DNA from: Terfezia claveryi
Lineage: Eukaryota; Ascomycota; Pezizomycetes; Pezizales; Pezizaceae
Direction: 5' to 3'
DNA: 64,000 nucleotides
Assembly (NCBI GenBank): GCA_015179025.1
Contig: WHUX01000014.1
Span: 496,001 to 560,000 of the forward strand
Every line of letters starts with the position of its first letter. Position 1 is the stretch's first letter. Shown piece after piece: positions 1 to 12,596 of the stretch. The translations under genes were made by a program, and so were the position numbers. The notes beneath the pieces were generated by a model that made no database searches, was not told where the DNA came from, and saw nothing but the letters and a program-made list of their open reading frames with translations.

Positions 1-1659
1 TGAAGATTGAACGCAAGTCTACACCTAAATGATGCGACGTTTAATTGCTTTTTACACACATTCTCTTGTTCTTGGGGAGTTCATTGTTAATGCCATTGCC
101 TTCCCGAGTCTGACAATCCATAGACTAAAAAAATTCACTGAAATATGGCTGTTGCTGATCTATATTAGACTATGCCTAACTGGGTGAAACCGCTGTGTCT
201 TTGTTTAGTCCCAACCAGACTTTTTTTTTAAAAACTCTATACCAGCGATCGACGTAAGGTCATGATGGAATCCTGAAGCCTCCCCCTTAACTAAGCTTTC
301 GGTATTAGAAGCAAGTCCAGCCTCTCGCGCCTAAGAAAAGACATAAGGTTGAGGTTAGTGAAGAAAGTCTCAACGAAATCCACTATGATGACTTGTTTAT
401 CCCTATCCTTCACCTTTGCGTCCTATCGTCCGCCTGCCACCTGCTCCCAAGAACTCCACCTCCTGCCGATCCACTCTCCGGCAATACAGCTAAAGCTACA
501 TGTTTTCCTTTTTCCGGACCCGTCTCGCAAAACATTGCATTCAGGGTCAACCGTAGGGTCTAGGGCATGTCACCACACTTGCAGTTTCCTTTCCCGTCCT
601 GCATTGCGTGTAGTTGTCTGCCAAAACGTTGTACCAGGAAAACGGTAAATAATAGCCCTTGTCAAAAGTTGGATCACAACAGTAGAATCAGTGACACAGC
701 GGTAGACAATCGTGTAGCCAAGTCTGCCTATCTGCCCACAAGTAGTAACGCTGCTACCATTAAGGGAAGATCAAAAGATATTGACAAGGGTTCTTATTCA
801 CCAGTTTTCCCGGTACCAACAATTGATTCTATGAACCCTACCTATTTACGAAACCCCGCATGTATTACTATACATAACTGGTGATGTGTAGATTGACATT
901 AACCTTTTATGTAAACCTTACTACTAGTAAGATAACACACAACACCGCATACGATATACAAAAGCAAAAAAGCAAACAAAAGCAACTGACGCTTATTGTA
1001 CTAGCGGCTCAAGTCAATTTTATCAGCGTCCGCAACAATGAATACTCTGTCTAAGGTCATATCAAGATTTATTGGTTCCCCATTCCTAGTTTGAAGCTAT
1101 GAAGGCTGACAGGCTTCGTGATGCATATCACATGAATTGATTTGTGCATGCCACATGTCATTAGTTGACAAAGAGCGAACTGCACAGACCTATTAATTGT
1201 TATATACTCATAACATTGCATCGAAAACGGAAGTCAATCATGACAAATCTTCTGCTATATCGCTTTCAGCCACTGACTGCAGCTGCCGCTTCCTCAAGTG
1301 GGCTTTCTTGCCTATGAAATCCCACCCTGTCTCATTCCCGATCTCCATACGCACAATCCCCTTTAGAATCTCGCCCTGCCTTGATACAAAGTGTTCTGAT
1401 CCAATTCACCGATATGTATCCCTTCAAATTTAAAGTTCGATTTTAAATAGTCTTAACCTTCAAGGTTTCAACTTCAACACCCAGTGTAATCGCCCACTTT
1501 CTATGCCTAGATCTACTTCCCTAATTTTAGACGCGATGCACTATCCCACCAGATCGCACATCAACCAAGCAGGAGGCCATCAACGGCTTCAATCAGCATT
1601 GGCCGAAGTTCTATCTACCTCATTGTTAGGCTCAGTACAATATCACCATGCATCTCCAT

Positions 1660-1713
1660 ATATCTGATATGCAAGTGATATCTGATATGCAAGTGATATC
1701 TGATATGCAAGTG
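1660..1713. repeat. Tandem repeat, 3 x 18 bp
   Basis: Three perfect consecutive copies of ATATCTGATATGCAAGTG. The unit contains a short near-palindrome (ATATCTGATAT). No coding role is seen. Confidence 0.9.
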
Positions 1714-1820
1714 TAACCCTCCCCTCCCCCCCAATACGAATCAAGAATAATTTGATATAAGCAACATTTGGGCGAAGTCACGATGTTTCTTTTCTGCTAT
1801 CCACGCCCACCTATCATTGT

Positions 1821-1848
1821 GGGACATCCTGCCTGGGACATCCTGCCT
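1821..1848. repeat. Tandem repeat, 2 x 14 bp
   Basis: Two perfect copies of GGGACATCCTGCCT, lying in intergenic DNA. Confidence 0.8.
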
Positions 1849-2866
1849 GGGATATCTATATAATAAATTTATAATTGGACGATAATAGTGCTATGTATAG
1901 TTTCGTGCCATTATGTATATTCTCGACTATCGCAACACCTCAACATTATTATTCACAGACCTAGTTGCAGATCATATCCTCCATGTGTTGGAAGATGTAA
2001 TCCTTTGGCAGTTAGAATGACCGCTCCCTTCGTGATCATGAAATTGTAGGATTGATACCTACCAGCTAATGTTTCACTGCCGTTATTGTTATTCGTTCTA
2101 GTGTGACCGTTTTAAATCCCCCTTGGCAGGGCTCTCAAAACTCATACTTAGGACCTCTCCCCGGATCTCCCCACAATAATACTGACCTGTATTGATCATA
2201 GCTCCATGTAATCCCTTCACTCTGGGTTATAATTTATCCTTGGCTTCCGGGTCATTAAGTAACCGCCCTTCTGCGTTGCGCTCCGGCACTTGCGTATAAT
2301 ATTCCAGAATCTTTTCTAACACCTTGTTGTTGCAACGTTGGAGGGTAGGTTTTCCGAGGCTGTATTTGTTGTAAGGGTACGAGGTTGTGAGGTTCGAAAT
2401 TGTGGGAATAGGGTAGGGAAAGGTTGCATTCTAACCGCTACAGCTAAGGAAACTATGGTAGAACTACTCTATGGCATAAAAATCATGAGATAAAAGTGGA
2501 AATCCAGCGCGTATATGTCCCCTACGCTACCCAGGGTTGGCAACATTAGGATACCTGTTTACCCTTCGGATATCCCATGTATGGTCACGTGAAGGCGAGA
2601 GTACCCCCTCGCGTGGCCAGAGGATACCAACTTTTTCGAGACTTGGCTCCAAAAAGCAGTTGGTAGCAACTACATGTACCAGCTTCCCACCTGTCAGTCT
2701 ACATTAAATTCGGCGGTTTGTGTTAGGGCCCAGTACATTTTATGTGTTGAGTATTTGAATCGACTCCAACTCCTTTTGCCTCGACTCCTGTTCTCCCAAG
2801 AATAAACTGTTGAAAAGTACGTGTGCCACACCACGCAAGCCACCTATTGGTATATCCACTTGCAGT

Positions 2867-2920
2867 CCGGTTGCGGTCTATAACCGGTTGCGGTCTATAA
2901 GGTACCGGTCGCGATCTATT
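2867..2920. repeat. Short direct repeat, 3 copies
   Basis: CCGGTTGCGGTCTATAA occurs twice back to back, and a third diverged copy (CCGGTCGCGATCTATT) follows after four bases. Clusters of short GC-rich direct repeats like this can be subterminal sequence of DNA transposons, but no terminal inverted repeat was found. Confidence 0.7.
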
Positions 2921-3831
2921 CACATGGCTGCTTGTGGTGACGCTACACACATGAATACCGCACATACCTTCTCGGTACAGTATACATACTATGAATATGT
3001 AGAGAGTTGGAGAACAATAATGAACTCTAACACTCGGATATATGTGATTTTCACAAACGGTAGTCTCACATATATACATAACTATTCTCATATACGCTCT
3101 ACGTGCATCATATCAGCTGAAGGTGATCCTTGATTGGCTAGTCTCGAACCCGACCGCTCCTAGGTTGATTGGCTATTCTATTCATGTGCTGTTCATAACC
3201 CTGTCAAAAATATTAATGACATCATAAGCCCCTAATTGGAAGGCGCCGAGCATTACCCACCAAGAAACCATGATTATGAGACTATACCGTATTACTAGAA
3301 TTGTATGCAAACTATGCTACAATCCGAGCTCACAAGAGCAGATCCAGCCATAGGCAATACCTATATTCACAGCATGTACGGAGTGGGAAAAAGTAAGTTA
3401 CGGTAACCCCTCGCTTTACCGGCATGCATATATTAAAACTGGGTTGAAGCACGGAGATATCAAATTCGTTTCCGAGGTAAGTCAAATTTCCATTCCTTTC
3501 TAGCTAACAAAACCCATACCGCATTCCAAAATCAACCGGCCGGTGGTCTTCCATATTCCTATACCCATACCAAGGAAACAGGAGAAAAGGTTACATTAGG
3601 GAGAAGGGGAAGGAGAACAAGAAGAAACAGCACAGAAACTCTCGATCTGCAGATCGAAGAAGGAGTGGCAGGAGCAGACAAGACAAGGTAAAAGGAAAAA
3701 TTAGGGCAAGCAAACTATCTGTTTTCCGCATAGGTCACAGCCCTCTCTCGCACTATTGACATATCCAGCTTTCCGCAACTGATCGCAATCTAAGACAAAG
3801 CAATGGGTAGCGTGCCCTCAAGTCAATGCGC

Positions 3832-4473
3832 TTAACACCTCTTCCATGAGCAGGCATATTTCTGGATAACGACCCCTTCGACGGAATCGGTGGTGATCAA
3901 CCCGCGACCCTTCTTGTTCTTGCTGTTATCAACCTGGATTTGGGTGTTGACAACCAATGTACCTGGGAGACCCTTGCATGGACTCCAGACATAAGATTCT
4001 TGTTCCAACTGGTCAGTGAACTTATAGTCTTCAGAGATTTCACCCTTCCAAGTGGAGAAGAAAGTTGCCGTCGGGGACGATGAGGCCCAACGATAAGTGG
4101 ATTGCTGCCTAGCAGTAACATCCTTCTCGAGGTTGACAAAACCAAAGTAGGAAGTTTCGAAGACCGTGACGGCCCACCCTGGTGGGTACTGAAGTTGGAA
4201 GGTGAGTTGACAGTTCTTCCTGGCCTCCCCAGGTTTGCTACCAGGAAAAACCTCGGCAGTATACGAGTCGAATGCAACGTTGATGAAGGATCCATCGCTG
4301 GCGAGGGTGCCGGCTACGGAGCCAGCAGGGCATCCTGTACCGGCGTAATTAATCCCTGTGATGCGGACTTTGCTCCAATCTGGATGATCTGTTGAATCAG
4401 CTGGGACCGGGCTTGCCACAGCGCTCAAGAAGATTGCGGTCAAAGCGAACAAACGAGCAGTTAAAGCATGCAT
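3832..4473 (-). CDS. Secreted DUF4360-family protein
   Basis: A single-exon frame of 213 residues starting at a true ATG. The N-terminus is a textbook signal peptide: a basic residue, a hydrophobic core (LFALTAIFLSAVA) and cleavage around Ala/Ser 20-25, so the product is secreted. The mature part starts with a conserved-looking GTGCPAGSV segment. It carries further cysteines near residues 88 (KNCQLTF) and 165 (SPCKGLPG) and in the C-terminal CSWKRC, and has the beta-rich pattern of DUF4360 proteins. These are widespread small secreted proteins of ascomycetes with no established biochemical function. Length (about 190-220 residues) fits the family. The gene stands alone: no neighbour lies within several kilobases on either side. 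A TATA-like box lies about 156 nt upstream of the ATG. The family call is from recognition of the sequence pattern, not a search. Confidence 0.85.
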   Translation of the reverse strand: MHALTARLFALTAIFLSAVASPVPADSTDHPDWSKVRITGINYAGTGCPAGSVAGTLASDGSFINVAFDSYTAEVFPGSKPGEARKNCQLTFQLQYPPGWAVTVFETSYFGFVNLEKDVTARQQSTYRWASSSPTATFFSTWKGEISEDYKFTDQLEQESYVWSPCKGLPGTLVVNTQIQVDNSKNKKGRGLITTDSVEGVVIQKYACSWKRC

Positions 4474-4525
4474 TTTGGAGATAGATCTTTCGGTTAAAGG
4501 GTGTGTTGGTTTGGGGTTATTTGAT

Positions 4526-4550
4526 GCTTGCTGCTTGCTGCTTGCTGCTG
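4526..4550. repeat. Short tandem repeat in 5' leader
   Basis: About three and a half copies of a GCTTGCT heptamer lie 53-77 nt upstream of the DUF4360 start codon, probably in its untranslated leader. On the transcript strand this reads as a CAGCAAG-type repeat. Confidence 0.7.
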
Positions 4551-4628
4551 AAGCTTTTGAGGACTAGAGGAAGAGGAGTGCTTGTGGGTTGAAGATAAAA
4601 GGAAGATTTCATGGGAAATCGCAAGCAG

Positions 4629-4636
4629 TTATATAC
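4629..4636 (-). promoter_or_regulatory. TATA-like box of the DUF4360 gene
   Basis: TATATAAC on the minus strand, about 156 nt before the start codon at 4473. It is the only TATA-like match in the near upstream region. This is placement by consensus only. Confidence 0.4.
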
Positions 4637-7600
4637 AATTTTTCCACGCCTGCGAGGAGCCGTCAGCCATATGTCCCTGGCCACGAGCTGCAGGGCAGAT
4701 AGAGTAAATCGTGGTTGCTGCAATTCCAGCCCTCCGCCCGAATCAGCACACGCACTGCATTTCTTAGCTTTCCAAAAGCAGCCTCTCATGAATGGCGCAG
4801 ATTAGAACCCCCGATAGGTACCCCCTCGCTTACAATAGGGACTATCTACAGCTAGCTACGTTCTCCCGATTCCAAATATAAATTTAAAGACAGTAGACTC
4901 ACAGTATTCTGCTTTCCTTTTGGCTCCTAAATTGAACCCTGTCGATAGTTTTTACACATCACACTCTTGGCACCTTCATCCAGTACTCTGGGGTGAGTCC
5001 CGGACCTGGCAGCTTAACTTGCCTTGTCCTGAATCCATCCGGGATTCCGGGTGCCTCATCATGGCCCTTACTGGGACTGCATATCAGCAATGAGTTTATA
5101 AAAAATAAGAAAAAATTGCTCTACCTTTCGCGATCGTCATGTTATTCTTCAACTCTTAAAGATCTTGCCATCTGAATGCAATTGGAGCAGGTGTCAAGGA
5201 ATATCACGTACGTAGCAAGAATTGAGTCATGTTTGCAAATCCAACCAAATCAGCAATCAAAATGGTAGTTACCCATCTACTCGTCCACCATCCTGTGAAA
5301 ACTATATAAGTATATAAAGTTGTGCGGAAATATAATTTAAAAGTTAGCACAAGCCCACTGGTGCATGATTCTGCCCCGTTTATTACCAAATGTGGCATTT
5401 CTATACTTCTCGATATTCAAGGATTCATCAAATCGACATGTCGTTGGGCAGCACTCTTAATTATTTGGCACATGTAAATGTATGTATGTAGAGAGAGGCA
5501 TATGGTACCGATTTCTCAACTTGCAGTGCATCTTCCAGTTTTCGACTTTTATGCCTAAGCAATGTACCAAGTCACACTGTAAACTCGACCCATTATTGAT
5601 CAATTGGTCGGTTCAATCGGATAATGCTAGGCCAGGAGATAAAAAACTCAAATTGGTTTAGCTACGTGATGGAACCGTTCTTTTAACCCTGCTAATAATC
5701 TGCTACTATTATTAACCTTGCACGACGTTACACGAATGCACCTGACGGCAAAAGACGCCGTCTGTATTGGATGTCATGAATAATTCAAAGAGAAGATGTA
5801 CAAGCACCTTTGCCTACAGATGAATGCAAAAATTCAGGCAATATAACCGTAGTACTCGGTAAAGCGGTAAATTATTGTCGTGCATTCGCCAGAATTCATT
5901 GTCCAGTCCCTAGAATTCAATTGATATTAGCTGCGTGCACGCAATCATTCATCATTGTACCGAGTATGCGCTGCGCATGTCAATTCGACATGAGCAGGGT
6001 GGCCCAGAGGGAAGCAGAATGAATTAAGAGTAGTCCTTTTGATTCACCCACCAGAAACCAATTATAATCTACTAAGGTACCTGCTCCTGAATGGTTGCCC
6101 TGGGCTCCACCCCCAAATTGTGGTATGCATATATCTGACCATAACTTCAGCCTACTTACAGCGCGACCAGCGGTTCATTCGTCAGGCTGTTTTAATTTGC
6201 CCTAGTAGCTCCGTACATACATATGTATATATTCACTCAGCAGCTGCAAATTTCATATCCCAACAATGTCGAGATACATATACAATTATAAACATCTAGA
6301 TATAGATGATCCTTGACCGTATATACCAGTACCTGCATCTTACTTCTACTCTCACCCAGATCTTGACATCGGTACGTCTTATTCGGTGATTGCCTCCAAT
6401 GTACTATTTCCTTGCAAAATCCATTATAGTGCCATCCTCGGAACTCGGCTCTAGGTAGCGTTCGTTCTTCTGTAGGTTGTCTGTGCGTTGATTTCTTTAG
6501 GGTACCAGCATGCGGTACTCAGTTGTTAACTTACTGTTAACCATGGCCTCGGTACGTTTTACCTGTATGTTTCTGTGCATTACGGAAGTTGCTTCCTTGG
6601 CCTCATAATTAGCAGTACAAACAGATCTCACCGAAGTGACTATTAAGCAGCATGACTCAAGTGACTCAACTATACAGATTGTAGCGCCTCATTTGTATTC
6701 ATTTGCAATTGTATTTTCAGCCCGTATGACTCTCGACGTGTTCACCGATTGTACTGTGCCTTGCAGACTAGTACTCCAGCTGCAATGCCCATGAGGGGAG
6801 CCTTGAGGCCTGAAGGCCCCGGAAAGACTGTCATCGTACACCGACCAATCTGATTTGCAGGGAATTCATCTCAATCGGCCCAACTCTCAGCCCCGCAGTC
6901 AGTACAACTTGGCTCACGATGTCATGATCATGCAGCCATCCAGGCCTTGTATCTTGATTGCTTTTTGGAACACTTAATTTGCTGTTGACGGCCAAGATGA
7001 TTGTGAGTTGCTTCTGCAGGAACACCGGCGATTCCACACGTGGGCTGAGGAAGGCAACCTTTTCAGCCTTCGAAGAACCTAGGAATAGATCACTGCCAAC
7101 TCAAACAATTGTGATGAGTTTACTGGTGCCAAACAAGTTTCCCTAATTTGGATTCATGATCTATTCACGCACATCTGAAACAAGAGCAATTACATGATTT
7201 CTTGCGACCATGAACATCGATATCGTAACCTGAAATTACCTCCTTTCAGCAGTCTGTGGGGCCAGGAATATACGTAGATCCACTAGCTGCTGGCCTGTTG
7301 TGGAACGTGAGTACTTTTCCTCGCCTACTTACATAATGTGATTCTGACAGCCAATAAGACTGTAACAAGGGAACGTTATTCCTTTCAAAGATCCAGGGAA
7401 TCAACTACAGAGCGCCTCTCAACCCAGTTAGCTCATTTACCTTTGATCCCATATTTTTTACGATTTCTCTTGTCGTCGAGATGCTGATCAACCATGATTA
7501 AGGCTGTGTGGCTTATGCAAGTCGAGGATGTCTAAGTTCTTGTTATGGAGTGATACTGCTTTGGACTCAGCCCTGCCAGGTATATCCATACCAGACCATG

Positions 7601-10199
7601 CATGTAAGTAAATAGGGCCTGGTGAACCTATCATTATTAATTATCTATCGCTGCATGCGCGGTGGAGTTGCAGACAACCAATTGTTCATGAGCTGGCAAA
7701 TACAGACAGTGCATCAGTGAGAAGTCACTGAGTATGATTGCAGGAGCCTTTCAAGCCCTTCTTTAGGCTGAATCTGGTATACATTTGTCGTATTTGTGGA
7801 TAGGTACTCGGTTACTGCAACCGATATCTTGATTTGCACGTTGCTATATCCCAACTCGTCAACTGGCATGGCAGGTAAACACCAATGGGATATAAATTTT
7901 TATCTCAACAACATTAGGCTTCTGATTCACATTACTCACCAAATAAGAAATAAAGCCAACATATACAACACGGGATAAAGAGCCCCACACCCTTTTGACT
8001 TGCAGGCTGTATGTCTCTGCCGCAAGATTGGGATTTTCATACCCGATTTAGAATTTTAGATGCCAGCCTACATACCAAAAGAAAAGATGGGACAGTGATT
8101 GATGATCAACAGGATAGCCTAGCCCATGAAGGTTGGTCCCTCTGCAGGTTGGCTGGCAGATGGATGTGTTCTGTCTCACGCGAGTCAGTAGTTTAATTCT
8201 CCTATACTCTAGTCTCGCTTCCCATTGACCAGTCAATCAAAGTAAGTCTTGTTTTAAATAGAACATATATTGATACGGTACGTCAAGATGCCTTTTGTAC
8301 GAGTACATGTGGCGGAAGCACCCAATCGCAGGCTAATTTACTATTCCCGAGACACTGGTTTTCATATCTTACTCACATGATGACAGCTCATGGAAAAAAT
8401 GGGAAAAGAGTTTCAGTGTACCATGCAGAATATGGTATGAACACCTCACCTATTTTGGTCACATTCATCACAACCTCCCAAGGTACCTGTCTTAATGTGC
8501 CAGACGAACATATTCTATAGGACACGGAGGACTCGTACCGACAGAAGCGATAACTTTCCATGGGATTTCGCATGCCAGACGCTTAGCGGCATTAGGGCTA
8601 ACTTCACGAGATGAATCTAAAACCCCTATACATACATACGTAGCGTGAACTTCGTATTTCTTTTGGGAATGGGGTTGCTCCCCGATCAGCCAAATCCAAT
8701 CAGCTCTCGAGATTAAATACACCCTATTCCATTTGTTGTTCCTGCGTGTAAGAGACTTAGGTACTGTACTTATGTGAATGAGCCTATCACAATTGTCTTC
8801 ACTGCTCCGTGATCCAGGCACATCGCTTCGCATTTCCTGATCGACACCCCGCGGAGGAGATCTGCGTTGAATTGGTGGATTTAAATTTTACATGGGGTTG
8901 ATTGGCGTAAATTTCCACTTCTCCGCACGAAATGCAGACATGAGTATATCCGCAGGTACGGCTGAAGGTGGACCCAGGTATTGTGGGTGATTATATTACG
9001 CGACCCAATTACAGAACTCTATGGGTTTTAGAATTTCCACTACGAAACATTTTCCATTGTCGTGTCATTGAGTTTTTGGGCTGCATTCATATGTAGGTAC
9101 ATTTGTGTTATGGTGTGACGAATGTCGTTGTTTACGTTGTACCAATTTTGTGCAATAGTACCGTAGTACAATTGGGGTTGTGGGGTGCAATTAGCTGAAA
9201 AAGCAAACAACTTACATCCATCCTTTCACTCAGTCTGAACTGGACAAACAAAAGAATCAGATAAGTCTCATGCACATAGCCGCACTGCATGTATTACCAA
9301 AAATAATTTGCAGGTGGATGCGCCACCCACGTACTGTGAGATATTCTATTGGAATCTCTTTATTGGCGTAGCTATTGGGTTGGGTAAGTGTTAAGCATTA
9401 CACTGAGCTTTAATTTACGTGTACCGGTACATGTACATTATGTGATTGGTCTCCAGGCTAAAGACACCACGTGGCGGTAGACTCTAGTGCAAGTTCTCAA
9501 TTCGTAACGTAATTGCCCACTACTATATGTATGTAGTCAAGTTATGTGATAGTTTGGTTAGGGCCATAGAGTAATTAGTATGTGGTTATCACAACTCTAA
9601 AATAAGTCGAAGCAGCCTTCATGAGTTATGGTTTATTCATGTATTCGAGTTATGTAAAATCAGTTCAATCAAACATTGCATCAAACCATCATGCATATGC
9701 TCCTTCTGGTCATGAGTGAATATTTACTCTACTACTAGTAGAATTTTCAAAATGCAGATGATATTCTGTATTTATATTAATCACTGGTTAAAGGCCAAAC
9801 AAGCAAGACTCTTTCACCTCCAGAGTCATAGTAATTGGGTCGATGTAGTCACTTGTGTACTCTCCGCCAAATATTAGTGAACAAAAGAGATGTCCATAGA
9901 GGTATCTAAAATCGGAATTTCTCTATATATAATTCTATGCTTTATATCACCGTAGTTAGTTAAAAAAGTAATATAGCCCAAATGAGTGAAGTTTACTCGC
10001 CGAATGCACATCGAATAGCGACGTGCTAAATAAACACCAATACATTCCGGTCGGTAGTTATCGGTACTAGCTCCCGGCACCCATGCCCTAGATATTGAAC
10101 CATTCATGACATTGGTTTGACACTAATTGTTTTCTTCCCACTTTGACAGCTCATCCACGTTACATGCTAGATCTGACAGGCATATGTATAACTGTATGA

Positions 10200-10254
10200 A
10201 GTATGTATGTATGTATGTATGTATGTATGTATGTATGTATGTAGGTATGTATGT
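10200..10254. repeat. (GTAT)n microsatellite
   Basis: Roughly thirteen GTAT units with one interruption (GTAGG). It forms one arm of an imperfect inverted pair with the CATA-rich tract 65 bases downstream. Confidence 0.95.
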
Positions 10255-10317
10255 GAGCTCTACGTTGACACCCTCATCTTATAACTGGCTACACAGGTCT
10301 AAACGAAGCTCGACCTG

Positions 10318-10366
10318 ACATACATACACATACATACACATACATGAATACATACATACATACATA
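10318..10366. repeat. (CATA)n microsatellite, inverted partner
   Basis: CATA/CACA-type tetranucleotide tract. It is the reverse complement of the GTAT tract at 10200-10254, so the two could pair as a long hairpin around a loop of about 63 bases. Confidence 0.9.
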
Positions 10367-11139
10367 ACCCATGAGTCTAACCCTATAGGCAAGATCATTA
10401 CGAAATTCCCAATTGCGTCCATTCGAGATACAGGTACATCTAACTACCGATTTGAATTCTCTGGCTCCAATCAATTCCAGACAGGAGGTATTATCCAATT
10501 ACCACTCTAGGTTGGGGTGGCGTCACGGGCCAGAAAAATAATGAACTACATACACATCGGCCGAGCTGTGTCAGAATCATCTCATGGTGGTTAGATATAT
10601 GTATGTACGTACAGTACATAGTGAAAATTTTAAGTGTTTCGAAAGCATTCATATAGAAGATTGTACTACTCCGTATACATGAAGGAAAGAGTTCTATGGA
10701 TTCTTCCCATTCATTTGGTACTCCTTGATGCAAGAAGCCCTACTCATGTAATGGTGATTACATATACTTTTGTCTGTATGCGAGGTTACTTGTGAGCGGG
10801 GTATCCTTACCACTGGATTGTAGGTAGCGGTATATATTCATGAATGTATATGACATTGCCTCATGTGTGCGCATATACCTCATTCTTTTCCGCTATTATC
10901 TTAATCATGTGTCTCTGCATAGCAATTACAAGTTGTTGTAATTGACCCATTGTCGGTATCGAATAGCAAGCAGAGTTTGTGATTTGGATATGTCTAGAAA
11001 GCGCAGAAAGCTTCACTTTCACTCTCTACTGACACAAATGTTAGTCTGGCTTTGAATCCCCTTAATATAACTTTAATTCTACTGTATAGTTAGTTTCAGA
11101 TCATCAGCCACTATTTATTTTTTATATTTTAAAATTCTC

Positions 11140-11162
11140 ATTACTCCTATTCGGTCCCAGTA
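11140..11162 (-). repeat. Short dispersed repeat (second copy in intron of the regulator gene)
   Basis: These 23 bases match 37698-37720 with a single mismatch. On the minus strand the shared block is followed by an A/T-rich tail. It resembles the 3' end of a small retroposed sequence; see the insertion at 37675-37720. Confidence 0.55.
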
Positions 11163-11418
11163 GGGAACCTATGAAGAATTATACAGCGACCAAAATCGCT
11201 GCAAAACAGAAAACAAGCATATGGACCCAATGGTTTCTCTATGTCTTTGCCCTTTGGCCTCTTTACTTCCAAAGTGTCACTTTTGGTGGAGTGCCAAACA
11301 CCAACAACCTTATAAATTCTGCTGATTTCCAATAGTTAGATACAGACTTTTAAAGGCTATAAATGAAGCTAAAAAGATAGCTCTTGAAACTGATATTTCA
11401 TTGAACAGAAACCCTAGA

Positions 11419-11419
11419 A

Positions 11420-11450
<31 letters not shown>

Positions 11451-11460
11451 TGGGGGGGGG
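11419..11460. repeat. (AT)n followed by T and G runs
   Basis: About eleven AT dinucleotides, then nine to ten T and nine G in a row. It is a compound simple repeat and a likely slippage or assembly-error site. Confidence 0.9.
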
Positions 11461-11816
11461 TTTGAACGGCTACATGGCATTGGCACCACTCCATCGAAAG
11501 CATTTTCCATCTATATCTCTATTAAAAGAGGTGTTAGAGTCCTTGATAGAAAATAAATTTCAGAACTTTTGGTGAACTTAATTCATGGAGTTGATAGTTT
11601 TTAACATTATTCGCGAAGTTGGTATATTTTAGTGTAAAAACGTCAAAGGTGAGGATTAAAGGCATAGAACTATAGATCAACTTGTAAAGTTTGCACGAAT
11701 ACGGTACAAAAATATGTAGAGAAGTACTTTACAGCCCCGAACCGGACCCTGAATTATTAAAATACCTCGGCAAGGACGTTAAAGATTTATATATAGGGAA
11801 ACATATTCATGCACAT

Positions 11817-12596
11817 TCACAAAGAGAAAGAGAGGGAGAAGATGGCACAATATAGTGTCTTTATCAATACAATTTCGAGATTAGTACGTAAGTATCTATT
11901 CCAGGCAAACATATATCCAACACCTACAACCTCAAGATAACATTCGAAACAGCACAAATGCCAGGCGAGCCTACGTCCAGCACTTGCAAACCGCAAGATG
12001 ACATTCAAACCAGTACAAACGCCAGGTGAACATATATCAAACACTTGCAAACCCCAAAATAACATTCCAAACAGAGGGAAGGGTGAATTGGAGGACCTAA
12101 TTAAAATAGTCGAGCCTATCCATTTGATCAGAGAAAGGGGAGGATTCTGATATAATACCGTCCACCCAACATAGATCATCTCGGATACTAATCACAGCCA
12201 ACCAATTAGTATCAACACTTTACAAAATCCCAATAATATAAAAACAGAGGGGTTACCCAGGTCAGCTCTGGCACTTGCGCAAAATCCCAAGATCGGTACA
12301 TGCCTCCTCAACCTTCCCTCCGTATCCTTCTGCCTAATTATCCTCGTCACCGTATTTCCATCCATAACCGGTAGCTCCGTATCCATTAGCACAACCTCCA
12401 CCTCCATCCCACCCTCCTGTCCAAACTCGCTTCGCTCCATAAAAATTCCAATCCTTCTTGACCATATTCGCCACATACACAATACATCCTCTTTTGTAAA
12501 GGCAGATGCTGAGGTTCCTTTGCCATGCCCGATGGGGTCGGCTTCCATGAGGAGTACGCCTTGGGTGTGAGCGCAGGGCTGGAGAGGCACTTTCAC
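11817..12596 (-). pseudogene. Orphan, degenerate response-regulator receiver (REC) domain
   Basis: The upper part (12257-12596) reads VLLMEADPIG, matching the start of fungal hybrid-kinase receivers (VLLVEDDPI). It continues to VVLMDTELPVMDG, the phospho-acceptor Asp block, then TRIIRQKD and RRHVPILG. A spliceable intron follows (12188-12256: GTAACC donor, TACTAAT branch, ATTAG acceptor, phase kept). It leads to EMIYVGWTVLYQNPP, which aligns with the usual EM...GM.D...KP block; the conserved Lys is replaced by Asn. No kinase or HATPase domain is found upstream. The frame has no ATG before Met at 12548, so an upstream exon is missing or the copy is truncated. The 3' exon runs through a 60-bp tandem repeat. 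It is likely a decayed fragment of a hybrid histidine kinase, though a small expressed receiver protein is possible. Confidence 0.55.
11902..12077. repeat. Tandem repeat, about 3 x 60 bp
   Basis: Three diverged copies start at 11902, 11962 and 12023, each opening CAGGYRARC and containing AAAxNACATTC-type words. They lie inside the second exon of the receiver-domain relic and would encode a repeated Trp/Cys-containing peptide on the minus strand. Confidence 0.8.

Larger units (their letters stand above)
1..3831. other. Gene-less stretch
   Basis: No reading frame here looks like a real protein: the short open frames lack family motifs, codon bias and convincing splice partners. It contains three small tandem repeats (listed separately) and otherwise ordinary AT-rich intergenic sequence. 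Confidence 0.55.
4640..11139. other. Gene-less stretch
   Basis: About 6.5 kb without a credible coding region. All open frames are short and show no motifs. The stretch holds the TATG microsatellites near 10.2-10.4 kb (listed separately) and many TATGTA-rich words. Nothing else was recognised. Confidence 0.5.
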
